Positions 8,536 to 16,109 of a stretch of DNA of 64,000 bases are shown in pieces. Source of the DNA: Enterococcus devriesei. GTDB taxonomy: Bacteria; Bacillota; Bacilli; Lactobacillales; Enterococcaceae. Position 1 is the first letter of the stretch. Each line of letters starts with the position of its first letter. Position numbers and translations under genes: made by a program. The notes below the pieces were generated by a model. It worked only from the letters and a program-made list of their open reading frames with translations, did no database searches and was not told the DNA's origin. The stretch lies in contig NZ_JXKM01000003.1 of NCBI RefSeq assembly GCF_001885905.1, forward strand, positions 108,186 to 172,185, given 5' to 3'.

Positions 8536-9576
8536 TTAAATAAAATCTACCATGCGATGGTAAGTATCTTCCGTAAAATTTTTTATTAACCCTAAAAACA
8601 ACTCAATCATCTGCTGAATGTCTTGCTGATTCACAATGGAGTACGCACAATGACCATATCGAACAGGTAGGATCGTAACTACTGTTGGCTTGCCTTCATT
8701 GACTTTATGCGCCTCGCCACCATCAGTCCCACCAGAATTAAACATATCCAGCTGCAATGAAATATTTTGTTGCTTCGCTGTCTCTTTCACATAGTGAATC
8801 ATTTCTAAATTGGGGGCTAACGTCCGATCAAAATGAGTCAAGATGGGGCCTTTGCCAATTTGACGTTGATTGGTATGATCACGAACAAATTCACTACTAA
8901 ACGTCGCGACATCGATAACAAAAACAATATCCGGATTTATCAACTGAACAGCTGTCTTCGCTCCTCGAATCCCAACCTCCTCACTACTTGTATTCGCAAA
9001 GTGAATCGTTAATGGCAGTTCTTCTTGGGCTAACGTTTTCATTAGTTCTCCCATCACAAAGCAAGCAAGCCGATCATCTAATGCTTTTCCAGCATATATA
9101 TCTCTAGTATCGAATTTTTCGAACTCTGTCGCGTAACAAGCCATGTTTCCAACTTCAATACCTAACTCTGCTATTTCTTCAGCTGTTGTAGCACCAATAT
9201 CACAGTAAAGATTCTTCGTTACACCATCATGATATTCGCCATTAACCACACCGCTGATTTTCCGACCGTCAAATGTCGTAATACGGATTTTTTGCAAGTG
9301 TTGGGCAATCGGTTTTACGCCTCCCACTACCATTAAATGAATCAGTCCTAAACTACTGATGCTTCGTACCATGAAACCTACTTCATCCATATGTCCGCAG
9401 ATCATAATACTTTTGGGACTCTTTCCGGGTTTCGTAAAGATCAAACTACCTAACCCATCGGTTCTTTTTTTATAGGGTAACTCCTCTAGTTCCGTTAAAA
9501 TTGCTTGACGGACCTCTTTCTCATTACTGGCAATTCCGTCAGCATTGGAAAGATTCCTCAAAAATTCAATGTTCAA
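8536..9576 (-). CDS. M42 family aminopeptidase (FrvX/YpdE-like)
   Basis: A cytoplasmic, probably dodecameric, di-metal aminopeptidase. The 346-residue protein shows the family landmarks: H62 and D64 in CGHMDEVGFM, the bridging Asp in KALDDRLA, the catalytic Glu pair in SSEEVGIRGA, the VIDVAT strand and the C-terminal GHCAYS histidine. Its start overlaps the end of the regulator gene by 11 bases, so expression is tied to the regulator. In E. coli the frv and fry/ypd loci likewise combine an M42 peptidase with a PTS and a PRD-type regulator, which supports a shared pathway here. Confidence 0.92.
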   Translation of the reverse strand: MNIEFLRNLSNADGIASNEKEVRQAILTELEELPYKKRTDGLGSLIFTKPGKSPKSIMICGHMDEVGFMVRSISSLGLIHLMVVGGVKPIAQHLQKIRITTFDGRKISGVVNGEYHDGVTKNLYCDIGATTAEEIAELGIEVGNMACYATEFEKFDTRDIYAGKALDDRLACFVMGELMKTLAQEELPLTIHFANTSSEEVGIRGAKTAVQLINPDIVFVIDVATFSSEFVRDHTNQRQIGKGPILTHFDRTLAPNLEMIHYVKETAKQQNISLQLDMFNSGGTDGGEAHKVNEGKPTVVTILPVRYGHCAYSIVNQQDIQQMIELFLGLIKNFTEDTYHRMVDFI

Positions 9577-11431
9577 TTAAATTCCTTCTTCCTAAAACTC
9601 GTTTTAATGTATAGTAAAATTCATGATAATCTTTACTCTCGACTAGTGTTTTAATAGCTGCTGGATGATTCATCAGCTTACTCAGTTCTTTCGAAATGAT
9701 TTGATGGACATCTAATTGTTCCGCTTTTAGCGAAACCATAAAAATAATTTTAGGGGATCGCTCTGTCCCGCTCGTTCCTTCTGGCAATAAGCACACAGCG
9801 AGTCGATTCTCTTTACCTGACATAATCAACGGGTGAGGAATGGCGATTCCATTTTGATAAATGGTGGATAAGTAATTTTCCCGTTCCATCAACGAATCTT
9901 TATATCCTGCAAAGGCAACTTGTTCTTCGACTTGATCAGCCAGATCCACTAAAATATCAGAATATGCTCGGTGTGTTTCGATCTGGAACAACGACTGTGA
10001 AAATAATTCAAAAAAGGATCGTTCAATCGAAAAATTTTCATCGCTTTTCAATAAGCTGAGATTTTCACTAACTTCTAAATAGTCCAATTCACTTTGTACT
10101 TCACTCATTAAAATCACTGGACAATCAATGGCAAGCGTTAATTCAATGATTGAAAAAATCAAATCAGGATAGTAGTCTTGAATTTTTTCTATTTCAAACA
10201 TTGAAAAAGTCTGGATTTTCGCTCTTGGAAAAATTCGTCGTAATTTCATCTCCACCAGATATGCCATTCCACCACCCGATGAACAAACAACCGCAATCCG
10301 ATAAATATTCTCAATCAGACTTTGCTGCCATTTATGGTAAGGCACTGTCATGTGGGTCGCTAAATATCCAATTTCATCTGAAGCGATCGTTAACTGGAAT
10401 TCTTCTTCCAGCCACTTGGCGAACAGTACAGCAAAGTTGAATATTACCGGGTATTCTTTGCTAATATGTTCCAAATAAGGGTTCTTAAAATTTACTTCTT
10501 TACGAGATCGCTCAATCAACGCTGCAACATGCAAATAAACTAAATCTAGAAATTCTTGATCACTTGAAAAAAAAGTGTTTTGTTCTTCGTCCATCTGTTT
10601 AAAAAAGCCGGTAATTTCTTCTTTTAAAAGCTGTTTATTACTTGAAATTTCTAATTTTTTAGTCTTTGCTAAAAGGCTGGACTCAAAATATTTATGAATC
10701 GCTTCATCTGTCGGTGACACTATTGACGTTCCTTGCAAAATCGTTGTTAAATGGGAGTCTGAAATAATTTCTTTAGGAGTGTTTGTTTTAATCAGCAATA
10801 ATAGAAATAACTCCTCTTCTAATCGTCGAAACTCCACATAATCAATTTCCCAGTTCTTTTGATTAATTAATTGATAAAGATTATCCTTTAGCAACTTTTG
10901 TGTTGATGAACCAAATCTTACTTCTATTTTTTTCAAGAGCTTATTGTTTCCTCGCTGATACAAATCCACCAACAATAGGAGACGATTTTTTAACGTACTG
11001 ACGATTCTGATGCCATAATGAGCCTTGCGCTCTAGTACCATTGAGCTACCTTTTAAATACAATGCTACCTTCGATAAGTCTTTTTTTATTTGACTGCTGC
11101 TGACTAATAACTCATCACCTAGTTCTTGTACTGTCTGATATTCTTCATTGATTAACAGCAAACTTAGCAAAGACTCTACACGGTCTTTTTGCATCTCAAT
11201 CGTTGTATTAGAAAATTGATCGAGATACGTCAAAAACTTTTTTTCATCTGAGATATTTAAGTGATAACCTAGCCTAGGTGACTTATCGATCACGAATCCT
11301 TGCTTAATTTCTGATAACTCACGTAAATCATTACGAATAGTTCTAGAAGAAACCCCGATGATTTTTGCTAACTGATCGACTTTTAAATAATCTTTCTCTT
11401 TTAAAGCTTCCAGTATTTGTATTTCCCTCAT
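9566..11431 (-). CDS. PRD-containing transcriptional activator with EIIB and EIIA domains
   Basis: A MtlR/LicR-type regulator for the downstream PTS operon. Numbered from the start chosen here, the 621 residues read: DeoR-like HTH (1-55), second HTH (about 80-150), PRD domains (about 170-380, with H301 and H360), an EIIB-like domain with C383 in VVCSSGGGMA, and a mannitol/fructose-type EIIA with H533 in AIPHPLIMSG. PTS phosphorylation of these sites normally sets activity. An in-frame ATG exists ten codons upstream (11461), but AAAGGAGAGG lies 5-8 bases before 11431, so the inner start is preferred. It is first in the operon and overlaps the M42 gene by 11 bases. Confidence 0.88.
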   Translation of the reverse strand: MREIQILEALKEKDYLKVDQLAKIIGVSSRTIRNDLRELSEIKQGFVIDKSPRLGYHLNISDEKKFLTYLDQFSNTTIEMQKDRVESLLSLLLINEEYQTVQELGDELLVSSSQIKKDLSKVALYLKGSSMVLERKAHYGIRIVSTLKNRLLLLVDLYQRGNNKLLKKIEVRFGSSTQKLLKDNLYQLINQKNWEIDYVEFRRLEEELFLLLLIKTNTPKEIISDSHLTTILQGTSIVSPTDEAIHKYFESSLLAKTKKLEISSNKQLLKEEITGFFKQMDEEQNTFFSSDQEFLDLVYLHVAALIERSRKEVNFKNPYLEHISKEYPVIFNFAVLFAKWLEEEFQLTIASDEIGYLATHMTVPYHKWQQSLIENIYRIAVVCSSGGGMAYLVEMKLRRIFPRAKIQTFSMFEIEKIQDYYPDLIFSIIELTLAIDCPVILMSEVQSELDYLEVSENLSLLKSDENFSIERSFFELFSQSLFQIETHRAYSDILVDLADQVEEQVAFAGYKDSLMERENYLSTIYQNGIAIPHPLIMSGKENRLAVCLLPEGTSGTERSPKIIFMVSLKAEQLDVHQIISKELSKLMNHPAAIKTLVESKDYHEFYYTLKRVLGRRNLIEH

Positions 11432-11781
11432 CTTCACCTCTCCTTTTGCAAACGCAATCATTTACACGTTCAGTATAAGAAAACCCTTTCAATTAGAAAA
11501 GTTGAATTTTTTCCACTTACTTGTGCAAAGCGTGTCTGGATTAACGTCTAAATTTTCTAACTAGTAAAATAATTCTTTCTATTTTGCTAAAAGCGTATCA
11601 ACTCTACAGCAAGTTCACAATAGAAAAATTTAGTTAATGTCCTTCGCTGATAACATACTTATTTATAAAACATCAAGTTAAAATATATTTCTCATTTTAT
11701 CGATAGTTCGAAACGAAAACATGTCGCTTTTTTATCATGAAATTATTACAGGAGCACCCACAGAATCGTAGTTCCAAACAC
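11432..11781. other. Intergenic stretch upstream of the PTS operon
   Basis: AT-rich sequence between the regulator start and the enolase terminator. It must carry the promoter of the PTS-peptidase operon; TATACT at 11473-11478 read on the minus strand is a possible -10 element, but no good -35 accompanies it. No gene or repeat was seen. Confidence 0.4.
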
Positions 11782-11820
11782 AAAAACCCCCAACCATCTT
11801 ATTGATGATCGGGGGTTTCG
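11782..11820 (-). terminator. Enolase terminator
   Basis: AACCCCC pairs with GGGGGTT around a ~21-base interior containing a small second stem (ATC/GAT). On the minus strand it is followed by TTTTTGTG. It lies 17 bases past the eno stop. Confidence 0.85.
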
Positions 11821-11836
11821 GTCTTGCTATCTTTTA

Positions 11837-13108
11837 TTATGCTTTGGGGAAGCGAGCTAGTTTGGCATAACCGGCTAGTTCTTCTTCGATACGTAAGAAT
11901 TGGTTGTATTTTTCAACCCGTTCGCTGCGGGCCATGGAACCCGTCTTGATTTGCCCGGCATTCATCGCTACGGCGAAGTCCGCGATGAATGTATCGCCTG
12001 TTTCACCCGAACGGTGAGAAATCATGGTTGTATAACCGTTGGCACGAGCCATTTTTATTGTTTCGATCGATTCAGAAACCGTACCGATTTGGTTTAGTTT
12101 GATCAAGATTGAGTTGGCCACTTTTTTCTCGATACCTTCAGCGAAGATTGCTGGGTTTGTAACGAAAATATCATCGCCGACTAGTTGAATTTCTTTACCC
12201 ATTGTTTCCGTCATTTTCTTGAAGCCGTCCCAGTCATGTTCTGAGAAACCATCTTCGATTGAGATGATTGCTGGGTATTTTTTCACTAGCTCTTGATAAT
12301 AGGTCAACATTTCGTCAGAAGACATTTCTTTGCCTTCAAAAGTATATTTCTTAGTTTCATCGCTGTAAAATTCACTTGATGCTGGGTCTAATGCGATGGC
12401 AATTTCTTCACCAGGTACATAGCCGGCTTCTTTGATGGCACGATACAGCATTTCGATTGCTGCTTCGGTGCTAGCTAATTTAGGCGCAAAGCCGCCTTCA
12501 TCACCAACCGCTGTTTCGTAGCCTTCTTTGCCAAGCACACCTTTTAACGTGTGGTAAGTGTTGGCGATTTTTTCAACACCATCACGGAAGCTTTCACGCT
12601 TCACTGGTGTAATTAAGAATTCTTGTACGTCAATCCCTGAATCGGCATGAACTCCGCCGTTAATCACGTTGAAGAATGGTTGTGGCAATTCAAGATCGAC
12701 ACCGCCAAGATAACGATACAATGGCACACCTTGACTTTGTGCGGCAGCCCGAGCAACGGCCATAGAAACACCTAGGATCGCATTGGCACCAAGACGACCT
12801 TTGTTTGGTGTACCGTCTAAGTCAATCATAACTTGATCGATTTTTGCTTGATCGAAAGGTACTAAACCTTTTAATGCGTCATTGATTTCAGTATTGACGT
12901 TTTCAACGGCTTTACGAACACCTTTGCCCATTAAACGATCGCCGCCATCTCGTAATTCCACGGCTTCACGATCGCCTGTTGAGGCACCACTTGGAACCTC
13001 TGCGCGACCTAATGTGCCGTCGGATAAAATCACATCTGCTTCAACTGTAGGGTTTCCACGGGAATCAAAGATCTCTCTTGCTTTTACTGTTTCAATTACT
13101 ACTGTCAT
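11837..13108 (-). CDS. eno: Enolase, divergent second type
   Basis: Enolase converts 2-phosphoglycerate to phosphoenolpyruvate. The 423-residue protein keeps the family motifs: [52 protein letters not shown], the signature [13 protein letters not shown], and [18 protein letters not shown]. It is about 10 residues shorter than, and clearly different in sequence from, the enolase that normally ends the gap-pgk-tpi-eno operon of enterococci. It resembles the second enolases of lactobacilli. It stands alone and is preceded by a fluoride-type riboswitch with a terminator, so it is probably an inducible isoenzyme. GAGGAGG lies 8 bases before the ATG. Whether a second eno exists elsewhere cannot be seen here. 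Confidence 0.95.
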   Translation of the reverse strand: MTVVIETVKAREIFDSRGNPTVEADVILSDGTLGRAEVPSGASTGDREAVELRDGGDRLMGKGVRKAVENVNTEINDALKGLVPFDQAKIDQVMIDLDGTPNKGRLGANAILGVSMAVARAAAQSQGVPLYRYLGGVDLELPQPFFNVINGGVHADSGIDVQEFLITPVKRESFRDGVEKIANTYHTLKGVLGKEGYETAVGDEGGFAPKLASTEAAIEMLYRAIKEAGYVPGEEIAIALDPASSEFYSDETKKYTFEGKEMSSDEMLTYYQELVKKYPAIISIEDGFSEHDWDGFKKMTETMGKEIQLVGDDIFVTNPAIFAEGIEKKVANSILIKLNQIGTVSESIETIKMARANGYTTMISHRSGETGDTFIADFAVAMNAGQIKTGSMARSERVEKYNQFLRIEEELAGYAKLARFPKA

Positions 13109-13135
13109 GTCTATTTCCTCCTCAAATATAAATAC

Positions 13136-13221
13136 AAAAAAGCCTGTTACAAGTTGAGTACTTCTAAATACACCTTGAGCTTTTCAGCCAAAGTGTTAAA
13201 AGTATTGAACTTATAACAGGC
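13136..13221 (-). terminator. Riboswitch expression-platform terminator upstream of eno
   Basis: Read on the minus strand, GCCTGTTATAAGTTCA pairs with TCAACTTGTAACAGGC, and the stem is followed by TTTTTT, 28 bases before the eno ATG. A terminator between promoter and gene only makes sense if it is conditional. Its 5' arm overlaps the last bases of the aptamer (GGCGCCTG), so ligand-bound aptamer and terminator compete. Confidence 0.88.
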
Positions 13222-13268
13222 GCCATCAGCTGAATAATTCAGCAGTCAGGAGGGAGCACCATCCCTCT
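13216..13268 (-). ncRNA. Fluoride riboswitch aptamer (crcB motif)
   Basis: On the minus strand the leader shows GAGGGATGGTGCTCCCTC (stem P1 with the conserved GATGG), then GACTGCTGAA-TTA-TTCAGC (second stem with conserved ACTGC), then CTGATGGCGCCTG. GGTGC of the first loop is complementary to GCGCC of the tail, which gives the pseudoknot of the family. Spacing and conserved words match the crcB-motif fluoride aptamer, especially the Thermotoga example. The enolase downstream is a classic fluoride target. Fluoride binding should prevent the terminator and switch eno on. Recognised by eye, without a covariance search. Confidence 0.88.
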
Positions 13269-13277
13269 TACAGGTAA

Positions 13278-13306
13278 ACGATAGCACGTTGTTTTTTTTC
13301 TGACAA
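13278..13306 (-). promoter_or_regulatory. eno promoter
   Basis: On the minus strand TTGTCA (13306-13301) and TATCGT (13283-13278) are separated by 17 bases. Transcription would start near 13271, directly before the riboswitch aptamer, which fits a short leader. Confidence 0.65.
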
Positions 13307-13347
13307 ATAAAAAGACTTTTCAATTTCTTTCCAAATAACGAACGAAA

Positions 13348-13377
13348 CCAGACCAACCGTTTTGGGGATTGGTCTGG
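13348..13377 (-). terminator. Terminator of the oxidoreductase gene
   Basis: CCAGACCAA and TTGGTCTGG form a 9-bp stem eight bases past the stop. The following T-run on the minus strand (TTTCGTTCGTT) is imperfect. Confidence 0.6.
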
Positions 13378-13385
13378 CTAAGCCT

Positions 13386-14399
13386 TTATTCTTTTAGATC
13401 CACTCGCAATAAAACTTTTCCTTGAGGGTGGCCTTTGGCAACATATTGTATCGCTTCATTGCTATCTTCAAGCTGAAAAATTCTTGGATCGATGGCAGGA
13501 ATGATCTGGTTTTTTTCAATGATTCGACTGATTTCTTTTAATTGCTCACCGTCAGAACGGACAAAAATAAAATGATACTCAACCCCTTTTTCTTTGGCCT
13601 TTTTGTCTAATGTTTTCCCAGCTAAACCAAGTAAAAACTGTTTCGGCTTTGGCATGCCTTTCGTGATAGCAAACCGTTTATTGGGCCCTGCAATCAAACT
13701 GAGCAGTCGACCGCCGGGCTTAATAATCGAAAGCTCTCTATCAAGTTCTGCCTTTCCTAAGGTATCAATCACAAAATCAACCGGCTCTATCAGCTCCCAA
13801 TAATTTTCTGTCTTATAATCTAAATAGCGATCTGCACCAGCTGCCAATGTTCGTTCCTTTGCTTCAGGGCTGCCGGAAACGATCACTGTTAAGCCTAAAT
13901 CTTTTGCTAAAGGAATCGCCATTTGACCAAAGCTGCCGGAACCGCCAGGAATAAACAGTGTTTGACCAGCTTTCGCTTCCAGTTCTTCGTGCAGCGCTTG
14001 GTAAGCTGTTAGCCCAGTCAAAGGCACAGCAGCTCCGGTTAAAAAGTCCAAATTTTTTGGTAATGGGCTGAGAGCCACCGCGTCAACTGCCGCATATTCT
14101 ACGAAGGCCCCGATGTGTTCAAGCGGAAGGCGGGTGTAAACCGCATCGCCGATTTGATAAGCCGTCACTTTTTCCCCGACAGCTTCAATGACGCCGGTTA
14201 ATTCATTTCCCAGTGTTAAAGGCATCGGGTAATCTTGGATTAATTTTACGGCACCAGTGATATTCAATATTTCCAAAGGATTAACCGCCGCAACTTTGAC
14301 CTTAATCAGGACTTGTTCTTCTGTGATTGTGGGGATTGGAATTTCATTGATTTCGGTTTGAAGCTCTTTTGAATATTTTTTTATTTGTACAGCTTTCAT
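13386..14399 (-). CDS. Zinc-independent MDR oxidoreductase (quinone reductase type)
   Basis: A medium-chain dehydrogenase/reductase that reduces quinones or enones with NAD(P)H. The 337-residue protein has the GroES-like N-terminal fold (LTLGNELTGVIEAVGEKV), the nucleotide-binding GGSGSFGQMAIPLAKDLG around residue 150, and lacks the catalytic zinc Cys/His set, as in quinone oxidoreductases. A TetR gene lies directly upstream on the same strand, and each gene is preceded by the same 18-bp palindrome, so it is probably induced by an electrophile or quinone through that repressor. Confidence 0.85.
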   Translation of the reverse strand: MKAVQIKKYSKELQTEINEIPIPTITEEQVLIKVKVAAVNPLEILNITGAVKLIQDYPMPLTLGNELTGVIEAVGEKVTAYQIGDAVYTRLPLEHIGAFVEYAAVDAVALSPLPKNLDFLTGAAVPLTGLTAYQALHEELEAKAGQTLFIPGGSGSFGQMAIPLAKDLGLTVIVSGSPEAKERTLAAGADRYLDYKTENYWELIEPVDFVIDTLGKAELDRELSIIKPGGRLLSLIAGPNKRFAITKGMPKPKQFLLGLAGKTLDKKAKEKGVEYHFIFVRSDGEQLKEISRIIEKNQIIPAIDPRIFQLEDSNEAIQYVAKGHPQGKVLLRVDLKE

Positions 14400-14414
14400 T
14401 ATGTTTTCTCCTTT

Positions 14415-14432
14415 TTAGAATGAACGTTCTAA
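14415..14432. promoter_or_regulatory. TetR-type operator in front of the oxidoreductase
   Basis: TTAGAATGAACGTTCTAA, an 18-bp palindrome 15 bases before the oxidoreductase start. It differs by one central base from the palindrome at 15065-15082 upstream of the tetR gene. Confidence 0.75.
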
Positions 14433-14472
14433 TTTATTTATAAAAAAGATTGTCTTAGTAAATTTTTTTCAA

Positions 14473-15048
14473 CTAAGACAACACTTGCAACGCGTGGTCG
14501 ATCGTCTGAAATATTTCTGCGGGATCACTGCTGATCTTTGCGTCGACCCGCACCCCCAGCCAGACCGTATGGAAATAATGAGCTAAACTTTCCAATGATG
14601 CCGCTTGTGCTATTTCGCCTTTTTTCTGACCTTGAGTCAAGACCGTCAACAAATAGTTTTCGCTTCGGTGAAAGATCGCCGCTACTCGCAATTTAGCTTC
14701 ATCATCGATCAATGCCAGTTCCGTCGCAGTATTCACTACTAGACAGCCCACCGGTTGATCGGCTTCTCGGTCTAAAGTTATCGCAAGTAACCGCCTGATT
14801 CTTTCGCCAGTAGGTAGTTCAACTGGAATTCGCTGATTGATTTTTTCTGCTAAGTTTTGTTCATAGAGGGCTAAACTTTTTAAAAACAGCTGGTGCTTGT
14901 CGCCAAACGTATCATAAATACTTCGCCGGTGAATCCCCATGACATCCACCAATTCTTGCATGGAGGTTTTTTCGTACCCTTGCTGCCAAAATAATTGCAT
15001 CGCTTTCGTTAACACTTCTGTTTCATCAAATTCTTTTACTCGAGCCAA
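14473..15048 (-). CDS. TetR/AcrR family repressor
   Basis: A 191-residue TetR-family regulator. The HTH is at residues 9-55 (VLTKAMQLFWQQGYEKTSMQ, then VMGIHRRSIYDTFGDKHQLF), followed by a helical ligand-binding part with a conserved C (QPVGCLVVNTATEL) often seen in the YxaF/LmrA-like group. It lies just upstream of the oxidoreductase gene. Matching palindromes before both genes predict that it represses itself and its neighbour. Confidence 0.88.
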   Translation of the reverse strand: MARVKEFDETEVLTKAMQLFWQQGYEKTSMQELVDVMGIHRRSIYDTFGDKHQLFLKSLALYEQNLAEKINQRIPVELPTGERIRRLLAITLDREADQPVGCLVVNTATELALIDDEAKLRVAAIFHRSENYLLTVLTQGQKKGEIAQAASLESLAHYFHTVWLGVRVDAKISSDPAEIFQTIDHALQVLS

Positions 15049-15064
15049 TTAGACACCTTCTTTT

Positions 15065-15082
15065 TTAGAATGATCGTTCTAA
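15065..15082. promoter_or_regulatory. TetR-type operator in front of tetR
   Basis: TTAGAATGATCGTTCTAA, a near-perfect palindrome 16 bases upstream of the tetR ATG. It is the twin of the site at 14415. Confidence 0.75.
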
Positions 15083-15122
15083 TAATAAGCGTAAATTGCA
15101 TCAAAGTAAATTAATACGCTTA

Positions 15123-15159
15123 AAAAAAAGCAAATCTCTCAAAGGAAAGATTTGCTTTT
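15123..15159 (-). terminator. Terminator of the DinB-like gene
   Basis: AAAAGCAAATCT pairs with AGATTTGCTTTT. On the minus strand it is followed by TTTTTTTT. It lies eight bases past the stop. Confidence 0.85.
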
Positions 15160-15166
15160 ACTAACT

Positions 15167-15676
15167 TTATTTTCCAATTACTAAGCGTCTCGTGTAAACC
15201 GCTTGACCAGAATGCATAGCAGCATCATCAATCGCTGAGACGATTCGAGCTTGACGAGTAACCGGTGGTGTCCAATTGGTATCGATCACATCTGTAAGAC
15301 TGCTCTCATCCAGCTGCTCTAAATATTTTTTCGTGAAGTCGATACTAGCTGATAGATACTCTAAAACTAATTGCCGATCCGTTACTACGACTTTTGCCGC
15401 TTCTTCCGGCGAATGGCGATAATCTTCGGTATCATCTGGTAAGTCCAACGCAAATTTTTCTGTCCAGCCAGCACTTGTCCAAAGTGCCTCGGTCCCATTT
15501 AAAGCTGAAATCTGCAGATCCAATTCGCGAGCAGTATGCCACATTAGCCACGTCACTGATTTAATCAATGGTGCCGGCATCTTGTTAGCCTCTTCTGTGG
15601 TCATTTGTTCAAAAGTATCTTCAAAACGTTCCTGTGCGCGATCCAAAATCTCCATTGCCAATTGCGTACTTTTCAT
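15167..15676 (-). CDS. DinB superfamily protein
   Basis: A 169-residue four-helix DinB-like protein, a superfamily of metal-dependent thiol-processing and stress-related enzymes. The usual metal histidine pattern is present in part: H47 in LMWHTARELD and H155 in AMHSGQAVYTRR near the C-terminus. The middle histidine is not obvious. It is a single gene with its own terminator. The precise reaction is unknown; thiol transferase activity is the common suggestion for the family. Confidence 0.8.
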   Translation of the reverse strand: MKSTQLAMEILDRAQERFEDTFEQMTTEEANKMPAPLIKSVTWLMWHTARELDLQISALNGTEALWTSAGWTEKFALDLPDDTEDYRHSPEEAAKVVVTDRQLVLEYLSASIDFTKKYLEQLDESSLTDVIDTNWTPPVTRQARIVSAIDDAAMHSGQAVYTRRLVIGK

Positions 15677-15754
15677 CGTAATAGCCTCCTAGTTCATCTG
15701 AATTCGTTCTTCTTCAACTGTACTACGGAGCTTTATTAAGGGCAACTATTCGAC

Positions 15755-16105
15755 TTATTCGGCTGTCGAATACAAATACGCCAGATCGCTTGCGACTTGC
15801 TGCGCTTCTGATGAATCAGCAAATTGAAACGTCAATCTCTGATTTGAAAGAGTCACAACTAGTTGATTATTTTCTTGTTGCAACTTGAATGCTTCTTTCG
15901 AAAAGAATGTATGCTGAAACTGATTCAAATCTAAATTAGGCTGAATCACCAACATGCCTGCATCATAAAATACCACTGGCACCTCATCAACGGTTTCCAA
16001 CAAAGTAAAGTTCATTAATTCTTCTTCCGAAAGCTGCTGGTCAATATACGCTTGCAAAATCAAAAATTGCTGCGACTGATTAAAAACTTGTTTGAATTCA
16101 TTCAT
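15755..16105 (-). CDS. Small protein of unknown function after the CoADR-like gene
   Basis: I do not recognise this 116-residue protein. It is acidic with alternating hydrophobic strands (VPVVFYDAGMLVIQPNLDL) and no signal peptide. GAGGAG, which lies across the last codons and stop of the upstream reductase gene, is 7 bases before the ATG at 16105, so I prefer this start to one five codons upstream. The close coupling implies a role with the reductase. Confidence 0.65.
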   Translation of the reverse strand: MNEFKQVFNQSQQFLILQAYIDQQLSEEELMNFTLLETVDEVPVVFYDAGMLVIQPNLDLNQFQHTFFSKEAFKLQQENNQLVVTLSNQRLTFQFADSSEAQQVASDLAYLYSTAE

Positions 16106-16109
16106 CCGC

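Noticed and set aside
11570..11610. cre site upstream of the PTS operon
   Set aside because: TAAAAGCGTATCAA matches the consensus at only about 10 of 14 positions, with key positions wrong.
13136..13268. T-box leader for eno
   Set aside because: GATGGTGCTCCC superficially recalls the T-box sequence, but the AGGGTGGNACCGCG core and a specifier stem are missing. The pseudoknot fits the fluoride aptamer instead.
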